Shown: in pieces, positions 51,655-60,312 of the stretch
Layout of the letters: each line of letters opens with the position of its first letter
How positions within the stretch are numbered: position 1 is the first letter of the stretch
Assembly: GCA_037189645.1 (NCBI GenBank)
Contig: JBBCIY010000013.1
Span: 1-64,000 of the forward strand
Length of the DNA: 64,000 nt
Origin: Taishania sp037189645
Lineage (GTDB): Bacteria; Bacteroidota; Bacteroidia; Flavobacteriales_D; Crocinitomicaceae
Direction of reading: 5' to 3'
Translations under genes and position numbers: made by a program
The notes under the pieces: model-generated
Told to the model about the DNA's origin: nothing
Database searches by the model: none
The model's input: the letters and a program-made list of their open reading frames with translations, nothing else

Positions 51655-53357
51655 GATTTTAACTTTATGCGATTTAATTGTGCGGTTAATTCACTGATCC
51701 GTGCGTTTTTTCCTGTATTGCGGATATTTTTCGCTGTTTCGGTGAAGTACCTGTGCTCATTCCTGAGGTAGTTCAGCTGGAATTCAATCCATTTTTCATC
51801 CGTCATTTCAATCCCGTTGAACAGGCTCAGTTCTGCTCTTAATTTTGAAGCGATCATCTTGTAATCCACCCTTCCGAGGTAATCGTGATCCGCATCACGC
51901 ATGATCTGTTCCAAAAGGCTGGTGGGCTTCCTGCCGGGCTTTGTCGCGGAAATAATGTCACAGATCACATTGATCTGCTCTTCTGAATAACCGAATGCGG
52001 GAAGGTTGTTCTTAGCCAGCTGGATGGCAAAGTCCTCATTTTCGTTGTACTGCAATATGAATCCCGAATCATGGTACAGGACCGCTGTCCTCAGCAAGTG
52101 CATTTCCTGTTCGGAGATCCCTTCCAGCCGGGCATAGCGTATGGCAGCCTTTTCCACACTCAGCGTATGCTGCACATCGTGGTATACCAGGTCTTCCGGC
52201 AAAAGCGCTTTCAGCTTGTTGATGATATCGACCCGCATATTGTGAAAATCGATTGTCGGCAGGTCACAGATATTGCGCAGGTAAGACCCTGATAATTTGC
52301 CGTACTTGTTAAGCGAATAATCTGCTTTAATGGACTTCAGGAAATACATCTCCACTTCCCCTCCCCGTTTCTGAATGTCGATCTTACCTCGTGACTCCAC
52401 ATTGAAGTAAGGTTCGATTTCTTTCAGAACGGCATCGGTAAGGGTAATTTGTCCCGGGATGCTCACCCTCTCCGCTCTTGCGGCAACGTTCACACTATCC
52501 CCCCACACGTCAAACGAGAATTTTGTCTTACCAATGATTCCGGCCACCAACGGGCCTGTATGGATCCCGATCCGGATCTGCCAGTAGTCATTCCCCATCG
52601 CTCTGGACACCTGCGCTTCATTGTCTATGTACTGCTGAATTTCCAATGCGGCCAGACAGGCACGTATCTCAGGATTCGCTTTCTTCTCTGTCACACCTGC
52701 CAATGCCATGTACGCATCACCAATGGTTTTGATCTTCTCCAGCTGATACCGTTTGATGATCTCATCGAAAACCGTGAAGTATTTTTCCAGTTTGTGCAGC
52801 AATTGAATGGGTTCCAGATCCCTTGAAACGACTGAAAAATCGACAAAATCGGTAAACAGCACCACTCCCTTTTCAATCCGTTTCGGAGAAAATTTCCCAT
52901 ATGTATTGAAATCTTCCAGCACATTCGCCGGGAAAATATTGCTCAGCAGCTGCCCGATGCGCTGGTCTTTATAAAAAAGGGATTTGTACACTTCTATCTT
53001 CGCCTTGACCAGGTTGGGATTGAAAGGCAAGGTAATGAAATCAACCGCACCGTTGTTGAGCCCCCGGACCATCTTCACTGCCGAAGTGGTGCTTTGCGTC
53101 ACCAGCAGCTTGTATGTATTGGGCGTGATGCTTTCGTTTTTCAGCTCCTGCAGGATTTCCATACCTGAAAAATATTCACTGTCCAGGTTGATCAGGATGA
53201 TCCCTACCTCTCTCTTACGGACAATCGGTAATGCTTCGTGATGGTCGTTTACCACCAGGACATTGTTTCCCGAACCTGAAAGAATTTCCTTCAGACCCGA
53301 TGCCAGCTTTACATCGTCGTCGATAATGAGTATATTGATAAACCGTTCTATCGCCAT
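51651..53357 (-). CDS. REC - class III adenylate cyclase - HD domain protein
   Basis: A 568-residue protein from the ATG at 53355-53357 (MAIERFINILIIDDDVK); a longer frame with 10 extra residues would overlap the upstream gene. Order: receiver domain (about 8-125), cyclase (about 165-345), HD domain (about 380-500). The receiver has the acidic cluster and Asp (ILINLDSEYFSG), but the conserved Lys is Leu (FITLPFNP), so it is degenerate. The cyclase has both metal Asp (LFTDFVDFS, KTIGDAYMA), the adenine-selecting Lys and Asp (EKIKTIGD, SFDVWGDS) and the Asn/Arg pair (VNVAAR), so it should be active and make cAMP. The HD domain (VYHDVQHT, VLYHDSGF, MRDADHDYL) could hydrolyse a cyclic nucleotide. 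It is 8 nt after the M61 gene. Confidence 0.93.
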   Translation of the reverse strand: MAIERFINILIIDDDVKLASGLKEILSGSGNNVLVVNDHHEALPIVRKREVGIILINLDSEYFSGMEILQELKNESITPNTYKLLVTQSTTSAVKMVRGLNNGAVDFITLPFNPNLVKAKIEVYKSLFYKDQRIGQLLSNIFPANVLEDFNTYGKFSPKRIEKGVVLFTDFVDFSVVSRDLEPIQLLHKLEKYFTVFDEIIKRYQLEKIKTIGDAYMALAGVTEKKANPEIRACLAALEIQQYIDNEAQVSRAMGNDYWQIRIGIHTGPLVAGIIGKTKFSFDVWGDSVNVAARAERVSIPGQITLTDAVLKEIEPYFNVESRGKIDIQKRGGEVEMYFLKSIKADYSLNKYGKLSGSYLRNICDLPTIDFHNMRVDIINKLKALLPEDLVYHDVQHTLSVEKAAIRYARLEGISEQEMHLLRTAVLYHDSGFILQYNENEDFAIQLAKNNLPAFGYSEEQINVICDIISATKPGRKPTSLLEQIMRDADHDYLGRVDYKMIASKLRAELSLFNGIEMTDEKWIEFQLNYLRNEHRYFTETAKNIRNTGKNARISELTAQLNRIKLKS

Positions 53358-53365
53358 TTTCTTCC

Positions 53366-55168
53366 TTATAGAACCGTCCTCAGCCAATAATCCCTCAGCT
53401 CCACTTCCTTTGTACCGCCGCCGGCTGAAAACTTAAATCTAGGACGCTCATAATCTGAAATGGTTAGCCTGATCTCCAATAAAACATCGTCCCTTGAAAT
53501 TAACAGATCAAGGGATTCCCCGCTACCCAGGCTGTTCACCAGATTTTCAAAATCATCTTTATTCACCCGTAACCCATTGCACCCGATGATCTCGTCATTC
53601 GGGCTCAGGCCGGCATTTTCCGCAGCGGAGCCGCTTCTGACAGTTTTAATGGTAACCGCTTTTCCTGACTGTGCCAGTGTTGCTCCGAATGAAGGCACGC
53701 TCACACCAGCATATTCCACATTCAACCCGACCTTTCCGAAAATGGCGTTGTAATCCGGGATCTTTGTCCCGTAAATGTAGTCATTGAAGAACTGATCCAC
53801 ATTCTCTCCCAGAAAGGCAGCCACTTCCTTCTGAAATTCCTGCTCTGTAAATCCACGCTGTAATTTCTCAAAGTACTTCGCATACAATTCTCTCAGAAAA
53901 TGATCCAGGCACTTTTTGCCGTCAAATTTCCGGATGATCATTGCATCCAGCAAAGCCGCGATCACTCCTCCTTTGGAATAGTAGGAAATTGTCGTATTGG
54001 AGCTGTTTTCATTCGGACGGTAGGATTTGATCCAGGCATCGAAGCTGGCATGTGCCACCGGCTGTACCCTTGCCCCCGGAGTGCCTTCCACATAATTGAT
54101 ACTGCCCAGCAATTTATTGATGTACTGGTTCTTATCATACAATCCTGCACGCAGCAATATCAGTTCATCGTAATACGAGGTAAAGCCTTCCATTACCCAC
54201 AGCAAAGAGGTATATACCTCCTGGTCATAGTTAAACGGTCCCAGCTCAAACGGACGAATGCGTTTTACATTCCACAGGTGAAAATATTCGTGTGCCACCA
54301 ATGACAAGAATCCCAGGTAGTCATCTCCCTGGTAGGTATACCTGTTCACAGACAGCGTGGTAGAGTTGATGTGTTCCAGCCCCCCCTGCCCGTCCGTGAC
54401 ATTGTGAATGATGAATGTATAGTTTTTATTGGGGTTCTGCCCGAAAATATCCGTTGAAGCCTCCACGATCTTTGCCATGTCCGTTTTCAGGGTCGGAATG
54501 TCATAATTTCCCCAGCCGTAAATCGCTACTGTGTGGGGAATTCCCGCCGCGGTAAAGGTAAATTCTTCGTGGTTCCCGATCTCTATCGGGCAATCGGCCA
54601 GGTAATCATAATCCGAAAAGGTATATTCTTTTGCTCTTCCATCCCCGACAACAGCCTCCCCGGCCAATGGTAAAGCAGTTGTTATTGTCGAAAATGAAGC
54701 GTGTGGAACGATCCGCAGCTTCCCCGGCTTATTCCGTGTTTCTTCCGTGTACATAAATACTCCCGTTCCACTGACAAACCCATGTGTCAGATCCAGGAAA
54801 CTGGTTCTTACAGTCAGTTCAAACGCATATACTTCGTAGCTGACCCTGACCTCTTTCGCTTTTCCTTTCCTGACCACCCAGGCGTTCTTTGTTTTCTTTA
54901 CAACGGCCAGCTCTTTCCCGCTCTCGTCGAATGCCCGCACCAGATTGAGATTTTTCGGAAATTCCCTCACCAGGTACGATCCGGGCGCCCAGACAGGCAT
55001 TTTCACTTCAATTTCATCCGTTTTGTAATCTTTCAGGAAGAAATCAACCTGAAAATAGTGATTAGCGGGATTTTCCATCCGCAATTCATAACGTGCAGTC
55101 TGAGCAAAGACTGGAATAAGACAGGCCCCTGAAAACAGAACTGCCAGCAACAACCTCATCATTCTCAT
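53366..55168 (-). CDS. M61-family (glycyl aminopeptidase) metallopeptidase with PDZ domain
   Basis: A 600-residue protein with a signal peptide (to about residue 23, ending PVFAQ). The N-terminal beta domain is followed by the catalytic domain with the zinc site HEYFHLWNVKRIRP (about 290) and the third ligand Glu in VMEGFTSYYDELI. A PDZ domain (about 490-575) holds SGSAAENAGLSPNDEIIGCNG. It should act in the periplasm on small peptides. It is the first gene of an operon with the cyclase and PduO genes, a mix that gives no simple theme. Confidence 0.94.
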   Translation of the reverse strand: MRMMRLLLAVLFSGACLIPVFAQTARYELRMENPANHYFQVDFFLKDYKTDEIEVKMPVWAPGSYLVREFPKNLNLVRAFDESGKELAVVKKTKNAWVVRKGKAKEVRVSYEVYAFELTVRTSFLDLTHGFVSGTGVFMYTEETRNKPGKLRIVPHASFSTITTALPLAGEAVVGDGRAKEYTFSDYDYLADCPIEIGNHEEFTFTAAGIPHTVAIYGWGNYDIPTLKTDMAKIVEASTDIFGQNPNKNYTFIIHNVTDGQGGLEHINSTTLSVNRYTYQGDDYLGFLSLVAHEYFHLWNVKRIRPFELGPFNYDQEVYTSLLWVMEGFTSYYDELILLRAGLYDKNQYINKLLGSINYVEGTPGARVQPVAHASFDAWIKSYRPNENSSNTTISYYSKGGVIAALLDAMIIRKFDGKKCLDHFLRELYAKYFEKLQRGFTEQEFQKEVAAFLGENVDQFFNDYIYGTKIPDYNAIFGKVGLNVEYAGVSVPSFGATLAQSGKAVTIKTVRSGSAAENAGLSPNDEIIGCNGLRVNKDDFENLVNSLGSGESLDLLISRDDVLLEIRLTISDYERPRFKFSAGGGTKEVELRDYWLRTVL

Positions 55169-55497
55169 GTAAACATCTGTTTGGTTTAAGTGGTAAATAT
55201 AGGAAAAATTGGAAACCGGAGACGACAGACTTCAATCCGGAAAGGTTGTTTTTATCCCGGACCGGACAAGGAAATATCCTGTCCGTATTTTCAGTGCATG
55301 GGTTTTCCACAGCAAATCCCTATAAGAGGAGAGCGATCTTCCAAATCCTTCATCTGCGATTTTACGATCATTTTCACTATTTTTGGCAAAACCAAGAAAA
55401 ATCATCATGGAATAGCCCTGTAAAATAAATTGCGTAAGCAACAAGATAAATACCATGGCGTATTCCATATGACCTTAAAAAAACAAATAATTTACAT
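55169..55497. other. 329-nt divergent region between the M61 and S46 peptidase genes
   Basis: No firm gene. A minus-strand frame at 55232-55468 (78 codons, hydrophobic start MEYAMVFILLLTQFILQG) is open but has no family mark. A hairpin with arms CGGACAAGGA and TCCTGTCCG lies near 55261-55282, inside that frame. No clear TAnnTTTG box was found for either peptidase gene. Confidence 0.4.
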
Positions 55498-57630
55498 ATG
55501 AAAAAATTCATTTTAGGCTTTACATTATTACTGGCATTTATTAGACCGACGCTTGCAGAAGAAGGAATGCTGATCCCTTCACTGATCAAAGCGTTCGAGT
55601 CCGATATGCAATCGTTCGGGATGAAACTGACAGCTGAGGAAATATACAGCGTGAACAACTCCAGTTTAAAAGACGCGATCATTCATTTTGGCGGCGGGTG
55701 CACGGCCGAGCTGGTATCCGGGCAAGGACTTCTGCTTACGAATCACCACTGCGGATATTCCCAGATCCAGTCGCACTCTTCACTGGAAAATGATTACCTG
55801 AAATACGGGTTCTGGGCAAAAAGCAAATCAGAAGAACTGCCCAACAAGGGCCTTACCGCTTCACGCATGGTAAGGATCCAGGATGTTACAAAAGAAGTTT
55901 TGTTCGGAACGGAGGGAATAACAGACCACGCAAAATTACAGGAGATCCTGTCAAGAAACACGCAGGCCATTATCAAAGAAGCAATCAACGGCACCCACTA
56001 TGAAGCGGAAATAAAGCCGTTCAACCAGGGGAATGAATTTTATATGATTGTAAAAGAAACGTTCCTGGATGTCCGCCTGGTCGGAACTCCCCCGAACTCG
56101 ATCGGGAAATTCGGAGGCGACACCGATAACTGGGTATGGCCTCGTCACACAGGAGACTTTGCCGTTTTCCGCGTGTATGCTGGAACAGATAACAAGCCGG
56201 CGGAATACAGCGCTTCAAATGTTCCGTACACGCCGCTCCACTTCCTGAAGATCGCTTTCAATGACAGAAAAGCAGGCGATTTCACAATGGTATATGGTTT
56301 CCCGGGGGAAACAGAACAGCACGTGGCTTCCGGCTACCTGAAATTCATCATGGAAAAAGAACGTCCGGCACGGATCAAGATGCGGGAGCTGTCTTTGAGC
56401 GTGATCGACCAGGCTATGCGCCAATCGGATGAAGTCCGCATCAAATATGCTTCCAAGCAAGCACGGATCGCCAATGCCTACAAAAAATGGATCGGGCAGA
56501 TTGACGGCTTGAGAAGGCTGGACGCGATCACTGTGAAAAAAGAGCGTGAGCAGGAATACATCAACAGGGCAAACAGCAAGGAGAGCTGGAAAAAAGAGTA
56601 TGGGACGATCATTGACGAAATGAACCAGCTTGTCGCGTCTTCCGTTGATTTCGAATTCCGGTATTCCATGCTGATCGAGTATTTCTTTACGGGAAGTGAG
56701 TTTTTAACATTGGCAAGAGGAATCGACCAGCTGAAAAAAGTAGCTGAGCAAAAACCGGACGCTCTTGAACTATACAAACAACGGCTGATCAGCAATGCGG
56801 AAGGGCATTTCAAGAACTACGACGCGGCGGTGGACAAAAACGTATTTGAACTGCAGACGGAAGCCTACAATAAGTACATCAAAGCTCCATCTGCGGGTAA
56901 AACAAACAGCGCGGCAAACAATTACAATGCTGCAGCTATTTTTGCAAAATCGTTCCTCACTGACAAAGACAGGTACGTGGCATTTGTTGAAAAATTTACA
57001 GCCAAATCGTTAAAAAAGCTGGATAAAGATCCGGGATTTGCCCATTACAGCCTGCTGTTCAATGATTTCATCGACAACCATTACTCAGCGTATGATGCGT
57101 ATGAAGAAAAAATGTCTGAATTACTGAAAGTATATGTAAAAGGAAAGCTGGAAATGTTCCCGGAGAAAAAGCACTGGGCGGATGCAAACAGCACGCTTCG
57201 GATCACCTACGGCAAACTGGAAGGCTCAAAACCTCAGGACGGAGTTCAATACCTGGAGTACACGACACTGGATGGTGTCATTGATAAATACTATACCGGA
57301 AATCCGGATTTCGAGCTGCTGCCCCGCATGCTGGAATTGCACCAAAAGAAAGAATACGGGAACTATGCACAGGACGGTGAATTATGGGTATGCTTCACTG
57401 GATCCAACCATACAACAGGCGGAAATTCCGGCTCCCCGGTCATCGATGCCAACGGGAACCTGATGGGGTTGAATTTTGACCGTTCGTGGGAAAGCACGAT
57501 GAGTGATTACATGTTTGATCCTTCACGCTGCAGAAATATTGTTGTGGATATCCGTTATGTATTGTGGGTGATGGATATTTATTCCGGTGCAGGCCACCTG
57601 GTAGAAGAAATGGAACTGGTCAGTCAATAG
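55498..57630 (+). CDS. S46-family dipeptidyl-peptidase (DPP11-like)
   Basis: A 710-residue protein with a signal peptide (to about residue 20, ending TLAEEG). The chymotrypsin-like fold has the catalytic His in LLTNHHCGYSQIQ (about 82) and the Ser in TGGNSGSPVIDANG near the C-terminus. The residue 18 after that Ser is Arg (GLNFDRSWESTMSD). At this place DPP11 enzymes, which cut after Asp/Glu, have Arg, while DPP7 enzymes, which cut after hydrophobic residues, have Gly. It therefore should release dipeptides with acidic second residues in the periplasm. It ends at a bidirectional terminator. Such enzymes are typical of peptide-using Bacteroidota. Confidence 0.95.
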   Translation: MKKFILGFTLLLAFIRPTLAEEGMLIPSLIKAFESDMQSFGMKLTAEEIYSVNNSSLKDAIIHFGGGCTAELVSGQGLLLTNHHCGYSQIQSHSSLENDYLKYGFWAKSKSEELPNKGLTASRMVRIQDVTKEVLFGTEGITDHAKLQEILSRNTQAIIKEAINGTHYEAEIKPFNQGNEFYMIVKETFLDVRLVGTPPNSIGKFGGDTDNWVWPRHTGDFAVFRVYAGTDNKPAEYSASNVPYTPLHFLKIAFNDRKAGDFTMVYGFPGETEQHVASGYLKFIMEKERPARIKMRELSLSVIDQAMRQSDEVRIKYASKQARIANAYKKWIGQIDGLRRLDAITVKKEREQEYINRANSKESWKKEYGTIIDEMNQLVASSVDFEFRYSMLIEYFFTGSEFLTLARGIDQLKKVAEQKPDALELYKQRLISNAEGHFKNYDAAVDKNVFELQTEAYNKYIKAPSAGKTNSAANNYNAAAIFAKSFLTDKDRYVAFVEKFTAKSLKKLDKDPGFAHYSLLFNDFIDNHYSAYDAYEEKMSELLKVYVKGKLEMFPEKKHWADANSTLRITYGKLEGSKPQDGVQYLEYTTLDGVIDKYYTGNPDFELLPRMLELHQKKEYGNYAQDGELWVCFTGSNHTTGGNSGSPVIDANGNLMGLNFDRSWESTMSDYMFDPSRCRNIVVDIRYVLWVMDIYSGAGHLVEEMELVSQ

Positions 57631-57688
57631 TCACATAAGGTCCGGGATCATTCTTTGAATACCCCGGGAGCTGATCAGATCATACAAT

Positions 57689-57725
57689 GAAAAAGGCGTT
57701 TCGCAAAAGTGAAACGCCTTTTTTT
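57689..57725. terminator. Bidirectional terminator between the S46 and B12-related genes
   Basis: AAAAAGGCGTTTC and GAAACGCCTTTTT form a 13-bp stem around GCAAAAGT. T-runs on both strands make it effective in both directions, between two convergent genes. Confidence 0.9.
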
Positions 57726-57753
57726 GGTCAGATAATCAGTATAACTACTTAAA

Positions 57754-59481
57754 TTAATGCAGGACGGTAAAACAAATCGTTTCCCCGTTTACGGAAAGGA
57801 AATAAACGCCATTGCTGAACGATGAAGTATTGATTGAATTTTCAATTCCATTCACCGGCTGAACCAGTAAGATCGCTCCTTGTGCATCTGCAACCAGCAG
57901 GTTACCGGTTATTGCCGCATTCAGGGAAATTACCAGCTTTGTATCTGCCGGAACCGGAAATACAGAATGCAGTACTCCCGGCTTGTCCTGTATGCTCAGG
58001 TCGCTGCAGGACACTTCGATTTCCTGTTGTTTTACAACCGTATTCCCATTTCCATCGTCAAAGGTCCAGTTGATGATATAAGTTCCCGGCTGGTCAAAGC
58101 TGACAGGATCTGTGGTTGTTGCCGTCACCTCACCTGCGCAGTTATCCAATGCAACAGGAGCTTCGATCACGTCATTACAGGCAACCGAGCTACCCAAAAC
58201 CGTATCAGCTGCCGGAGCAGTGATATCATCGATAATTACCGTCTGATCCTGTGTTACGTTTCCCGTGTTGTTTGTGTAGGTCCATGTTACGGTATAGGTC
58301 CCTTGCACCGAATAAACAACCGGGTCTGTCGTTGTCGCTGTGATTGTGCCGTTATCTGCCGTAGGAGCAGTCAGTTCTGCGGTACATTCTCCCGTGATCA
58401 CAGGTAAGTCCGCCAGGTCCGGAACCGGTAATGCCGGTGTACCAGGATAGGTAAACAGCCTGCAATTATTCGCTCCGATACATCCGGGAAGTGTTGAAGA
58501 TTCAATGATTTCGAATGTTGTTCCGTCAACTACCTCAAACCCGGAAGGGCCGGTAAACGAGCTCGCTGAAGTAATTACAAAGTCTCCCGTATTTGTGTCA
58601 ATGTCAAAACCTCTTCCGTATCCGAAATCCCATGATCCTGCCAGGGATGACGTGTAAACTTCCGCAGTAGGTACAATGTCTGAAGCAATGTCATAGATAT
58701 ACATTTTTTTGGAAGACCAGAAATAGATCTTTTCATCGTAATAGCGGACATGCTTACCGGAAACAGGCATTGTTACAGCTGCGCTGACAGTTTCGTTGTT
58801 TAACAGATCAATGGATTTCAGACTTGTTCCTCCCATGACCCACAATTTTTCCTGCGCGTTGTCAACTACCAACCCGGAAATAGAGCCTACCTCTGGTGTA
58901 ATCGTCCCGACAACCGCATTCGTCAGTGTATCGATTTTCACGATCTTACTGGATATCTGGACGTACATATAACCATTCGCATAGACCATTCCGTTTGAAT
59001 AAGAACTGATATCGTTATTCGGATCTGCAACTGTGGTCAATGTATAATCCACTAAATCCAGCAGCATGATGTCTGAAGGGCTCCCAAAGCTGATATACGC
59101 TTTCGTAGGGCTGGCAATTCCGATGGTCTGACCTCCATTGGTATTCGTCGGGATTGCCTGGATCAGTTCCATAGAAGGGTAATTCAGCACATAAACCGTA
59201 CTGGGACCTGTTGGCTTATCCACCATTACCAACTTGTTCCCGGTAACTTTTAAATCCTGCAGAACATCCAACCCGACGGTAGAATTAGCTGTTTGATACA
59301 GAGGGCCTGAGTTTTCAGCGGGCAAAACCGTCGTGTTGCGGAGAAATATATCGCCGTTTGTCTGCCCGAAATTGCCTTCTGCAATTAACTCAAGTTTGTA
59401 GGTTGTCTGTGCCAGGGAAATTATCACGTTCAATACGAACAGTGAAAACAGTACCATTTTTCTCATCTCTTTTCTAATCAT
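57754..59481 (-). CDS. Cobalamin-riboswitch-controlled T9SS beta-propeller protein, BtuG-like candidate
   Basis: A 575-residue protein (570 if the Met at residue 6 is the start) with a signal peptide ending SLAQ. Residues about 28-350 are propeller repeats of the YncE/DUF5074 type (LIAEGNFGQTNGDIFL, YVLNYPSMELIQAI, IVKIDTLTNAVVGTI, SIDLLNNETVSAA). Residues about 365-500 hold two related Ig/HYR-like modules, each with VTATTTDPV or ITATTTDPV and a GTYTVTWTY / GTYIINWTF strand. The last 70 residues are a T9SS sorting domain (SVFPVPADTK). BtuG, a propeller with DUF5074-like features, captures B12 on the surface of Bacteroides. The riboswitch upstream and the propeller suggest the same job here by T9SS export. 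B12 binding is inference. No btuB is adjacent. Confidence 0.85.
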   Translation of the reverse strand: MIRKEMRKMVLFSLFVLNVIISLAQTTYKLELIAEGNFGQTNGDIFLRNTTVLPAENSGPLYQTANSTVGLDVLQDLKVTGNKLVMVDKPTGPSTVYVLNYPSMELIQAIPTNTNGGQTIGIASPTKAYISFGSPSDIMLLDLVDYTLTTVADPNNDISSYSNGMVYANGYMYVQISSKIVKIDTLTNAVVGTITPEVGSISGLVVDNAQEKLWVMGGTSLKSIDLLNNETVSAAVTMPVSGKHVRYYDEKIYFWSSKKMYIYDIASDIVPTAEVYTSSLAGSWDFGYGRGFDIDTNTGDFVITSASSFTGPSGFEVVDGTTFEIIESSTLPGCIGANNCRLFTYPGTPALPVPDLADLPVITGECTAELTAPTADNGTITATTTDPVVYSVQGTYTVTWTYTNNTGNVTQDQTVIIDDITAPAADTVLGSSVACNDVIEAPVALDNCAGEVTATTTDPVSFDQPGTYIINWTFDDGNGNTVVKQQEIEVSCSDLSIQDKPGVLHSVFPVPADTKLVISLNAAITGNLLVADAQGAILLVQPVNGIENSINTSSFSNGVYFLSVNGETICFTVLH

Positions 59482-59509
59482 TTAAACATTAACAAAAAAG
59501 GTAAAAAAG

Positions 59510-59529
59510 AGAAAAACGACGATCAGTCG
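59510..59529 (-). terminator. Candidate expression platform hairpin of the cobalamin riboswitch
   Basis: On the minus strand CGAC and GTCG pair around TGATC and are followed by TTTTTCTCTTTTTT (to about 59503). The stem is short, so this could be a weak intrinsic terminator formed when B12 is bound. It lies between the aptamer and the start codon. Confidence 0.4.
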
Positions 59530-59579
59530 GAGAAGATACCAATAGCCGTAATTCGCTTTTTCACCGAAAGCTACTTACA

Positions 59580-59742
59580 TGCTATAAGGCAGGTCTCCTG
59601 ACTTGTAACATTTTACCTTCCTTCCCATCCGCCTGGCGGCAAACAGTGGATTTACCCGGTAAAACAATCGTTACTTACAGTTGCGGGAACAGTTCGTGAT
59701 TTTCACACGATTCCCTATTAATTCCGGTAACGGAAACCTTTT
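59580..59742 (-). ncRNA. Cobalamin riboswitch (adenosylcobalamin aptamer)
   Basis: On the minus strand the element begins near AAAAGGTTTCC and contains the conserved core parts AATAGGGAATC, GTGAAAATCACGAACTG, TTCCCGCAACTGTAA and the B12 box AGTCAGGAGACCTGCC (59603-59588), in the right order and spacing. It lies about 100 nt before the BtuG-like gene, in the same direction. It would reduce expression when cobalamin is plentiful. Confidence 0.95.
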
Positions 59743-59749
59743 AGCGGTG

Positions 59750-59757
59750 CAAAGATA
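59750..59757 (-). promoter_or_regulatory. Promoter -7 box TATCTTTG for the riboswitch transcript
   Basis: TATCTTTG on the minus strand is an exact TAnnTTTG box. It ends 7 nt before the first conserved part of the aptamer, so the transcript would begin at the riboswitch. No TTG at the usual spacing. Confidence 0.6.
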
Positions 59758-59901
59758 TGAATTTGAACAGAAAAATACGATGTATTCCGGGGTTCCGAAT
59801 GAATGGCTTCATTCTTTTCAACCATAACTGCTTTTAACGGCTGGCAGATCAGCCCGGTACCATTTTTCAGAAGATTGAATGCATCCGGAATCAGATACAC
59901 T

Positions 59902-60312
59902 TTATTCTCCTGCCATGTATGATTGCAAAATGATCGTTGCGCTGATCTTATCGATCATTGCCTTGTCCCTGCGTTGTTTTTTCTTCATTCCTCCCGCAAT
60001 CATTGCTTCAACCGCCATTTTGGAAGTAAACCGCTCATCGTGAAGAATCACGGGAATCCCGGGGAACTGTTTTTCCAGCGCTTCCTTGAGCAGGTAGACG
60101 TTTTGTGTAATGTGTGCATCCGTTCCGTCCAGACGTTTTGGTTCTCCGAGAACGATCGTATCAATTTTTTCTTTCTGAAAAAGTGCAATGAGGTAATTCA
60201 TCAGGTTGCGGGATTCAACTGTTTCCAGCCCGGTGGCAATGATCTGCAATTCGTCAGTAATTGCCAATCCGGTTCGCTTCAATCCGAAATCAATCGCGAT
60301 GATCTTTCCCAT
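59902..60312 (-). CDS. ruvX: Putative pre-16S rRNA nuclease RuvX (YqgF)
   Basis: A 136-residue RNase H-like protein. The first motif is IAIDFGLKRTGLAITD (catalytic Asp 7), then VLGEPKRLDGTD, ILHDERFTSKMA and the Lys/Asp-rich RRDKAMIDKISATIILQSYM, where the last Asp/Glu pair completes the metal site. Homologues mature the 5' end of 16S rRNA. Its ATG overlaps the smpB stop by 1 nt, so both share a transcript. Confidence 0.95.
   Translation of the reverse strand: MGKIIAIDFGLKRTGLAITDELQIIATGLETVESRNLMNYLIALFQKEKIDTIVLGEPKRLDGTDAHITQNVYLLKEALEKQFPGIPVILHDERFTSKMAVEAMIAGGMKKKQRRDKAMIDKISATIILQSYMAGE

Noticed and set aside
55232..55468. 78-codon minus-strand frame with hydrophobic N-terminus between the two peptidase genes
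   Set aside because: No promoter box, no homologue that I recognise, and it contains a hairpin near its end. It cannot be excluded, but evidence is too weak to list as a gene.
59718..59900. 60-codon minus-strand frame between ruvX and the riboswitch
   Set aside because: It runs over the TATCTTTG promoter box and into the 5' end of the riboswitch, and has no family mark. Its position right after ruvX is chance.
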